A stretch of DNA of 64,000 nucleotides. Origin: Agromyces sp. 3263. GTDB lineage: Bacteria; Actinomycetota; Actinomycetes; Actinomycetales; Microbacteriaceae. Of the stretch, positions 63,567 to 64,000 are shown piece after piece. Location of the stretch: NCBI RefSeq assembly GCF_031456545.1, contig NZ_JAVDUV010000001.1, positions 620,001 through 684,000 of the forward strand, read 5' to 3'. The first letter of the stretch is position 1; every line of letters begins with the position of its first letter. The position numbers were made by a program, and so were the translations under genes. The notes under the pieces are model-generated. The model was not told the DNA's origin. It did not search any database and saw only the letters and a list, made by a program, of their open reading frames with translations.

Positions 63567-64000
63567 TCACACCGAGCGAATCACCCGGTCAAGTGAGGTT
63601 TCGGCCGTCAGTGCATCGCGGATGCACACGAGCCGATCGTCCACGACTCGCAGCGGCGCCGAGAACACGGCGCTGAGCCGGGCCGCGGAGTCGTCGCTGG
63701 AGCCGAGTTCCGAGCCGTCCCAGTGCGGGTGCGTGAAGTAGTACAGCACGGCTTGGTCGCCCTCGACGACCACGTCCCCGTGCCGGCCGAACGTCGCGTC
63801 GCCGGCCCGTGACCCGGGCGCGCCGAGGATCACGTCGTCGGGCCCGCCCTGGCGCTGCCACGTCACGGCGTCGCGCGACCGGTGGACGCCCATGCCGCGC
63901 CACTCGTCGACGAGCATCCACCACCAGCCGCCGAGCTCGAAGACGTTCGGCCCCTCGTGCGGCCGGTCGCCGATCGCCCGGCCCTTGACCCGCCAGGCCG
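63567..64000 (-). CDS. Five-bladed propeller glycoside hydrolase, C-terminal part (GH43-like)
   Basis: The 5' end lies beyond base 64000; about 143 codons are visible. Reading into the window the protein shows HEGPNVFELGGWWWMLVDEW, with a Glu in the position of the GH43/GH32 proton donor, then GVHRSRDAVTWQR and a C-terminal strand region. The pattern is that of a beta-propeller hydrolase. The subfamily and substrate cannot be told from this fragment. It precedes the importer operon in the same direction, 152 bases upstream of the binding-protein gene. Confidence 0.6.
   Translation of the reverse strand, partial: AWRVKGRAIGDRPHEGPNVFELGGWWWMLVDEWRGMGVHRSRDAVTWQRQGGPDDVILGAPGSRAGDATFGRHGDVVVEGDQAVLYYFTHPHWDGSELGSSDDSAARLSAVFSAPLRVVDDRLVCIRDALTAETSLDRVIRSV

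Overview
The window is dense, very GC-rich DNA with short intergenic gaps, many ATGA/GTGA start-stop overlaps, lipoprotein-type solute-binding proteins, and binding-protein importers encoded without their own ATPase. This fits a high-GC actinobacterium. The recurrent word GGATGCCGC and the catabolic gene set suggest a soil or plant-associated member of the Microbacteriaceae; that placement is inference. No rRNA, tRNA, CRISPR array, insertion sequence or phage gene was seen. 48 protein genes are called; the first and last run off the window.

Layout. (1) 1-10.0 kb, purine catabolism: a leftward set (malate synthase, DUF6986-type aldolase-like protein, ureidoglycine aminohydrolase, allantoinase) diverges from xdhA-xdhB-xdhC. 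(2) 10.1-18.6 kb, arabinan/arabinoxylan use: LacI regulator, importer, GH51 arabinofuranosidase, GH43 lipoprotein and an alditol oxidase. (3) 18.6-20.9 kb: PAP2 phosphatase and a Bcr/CflA-type efflux pump with a structured leader. (4) 21.1-29.7 kb: a bxlEFGA-like xylobiose operon with divergent ROK regulator, GH3 and GH43 enzymes. (5) 29.8-37.5 kb: alpha-xyloside use (GH31, importer, two LacI regulators). (6) 37.7-41.6 kb: xylA-xylB and an intracellular GH10 xylanase. (7) 41.8-47.1 kb: GH42 beta-galactosidase, ThuA-like protein, glycerate kinase and an orphan binding protein. (8) 47.4-58.2 kb: an importer and, 3 kb away, an AraC regulator divergent from a DUF5107-like/TPR protein plus a cellulase-like hydrolase; both transcription units carry the same tandem operator. 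(9) 58.2-64 kb: GH29 fucosidase, DUF624 protein, importer, and the end of a five-bladed propeller hydrolase.

Together the genes describe a specialist in plant hemicellulose and pectin side chains: oligosaccharides are imported by five binding-protein systems, cleaved inside the cell by exo-acting hydrolases, and xylose enters metabolism through XylA/XylB. Control is local: four LacI or ROK regulators lie next to operator-like palindromes, one AraC protein appears to control a split locus, and one operator family (TGGGAAAGCGCTTCCCCA-like, three sites) has no visible regulator in the window.

The strongest candidate for something undescribed is region 8, where two promoters 6.2 kb apart share an AraC-type operator with identical spacing and tie a transporter to a large protein of unknown function. 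A second window-wide pattern is a strong hairpin just after five of the six solute-binding protein genes, four of them in the gap before the permease genes.
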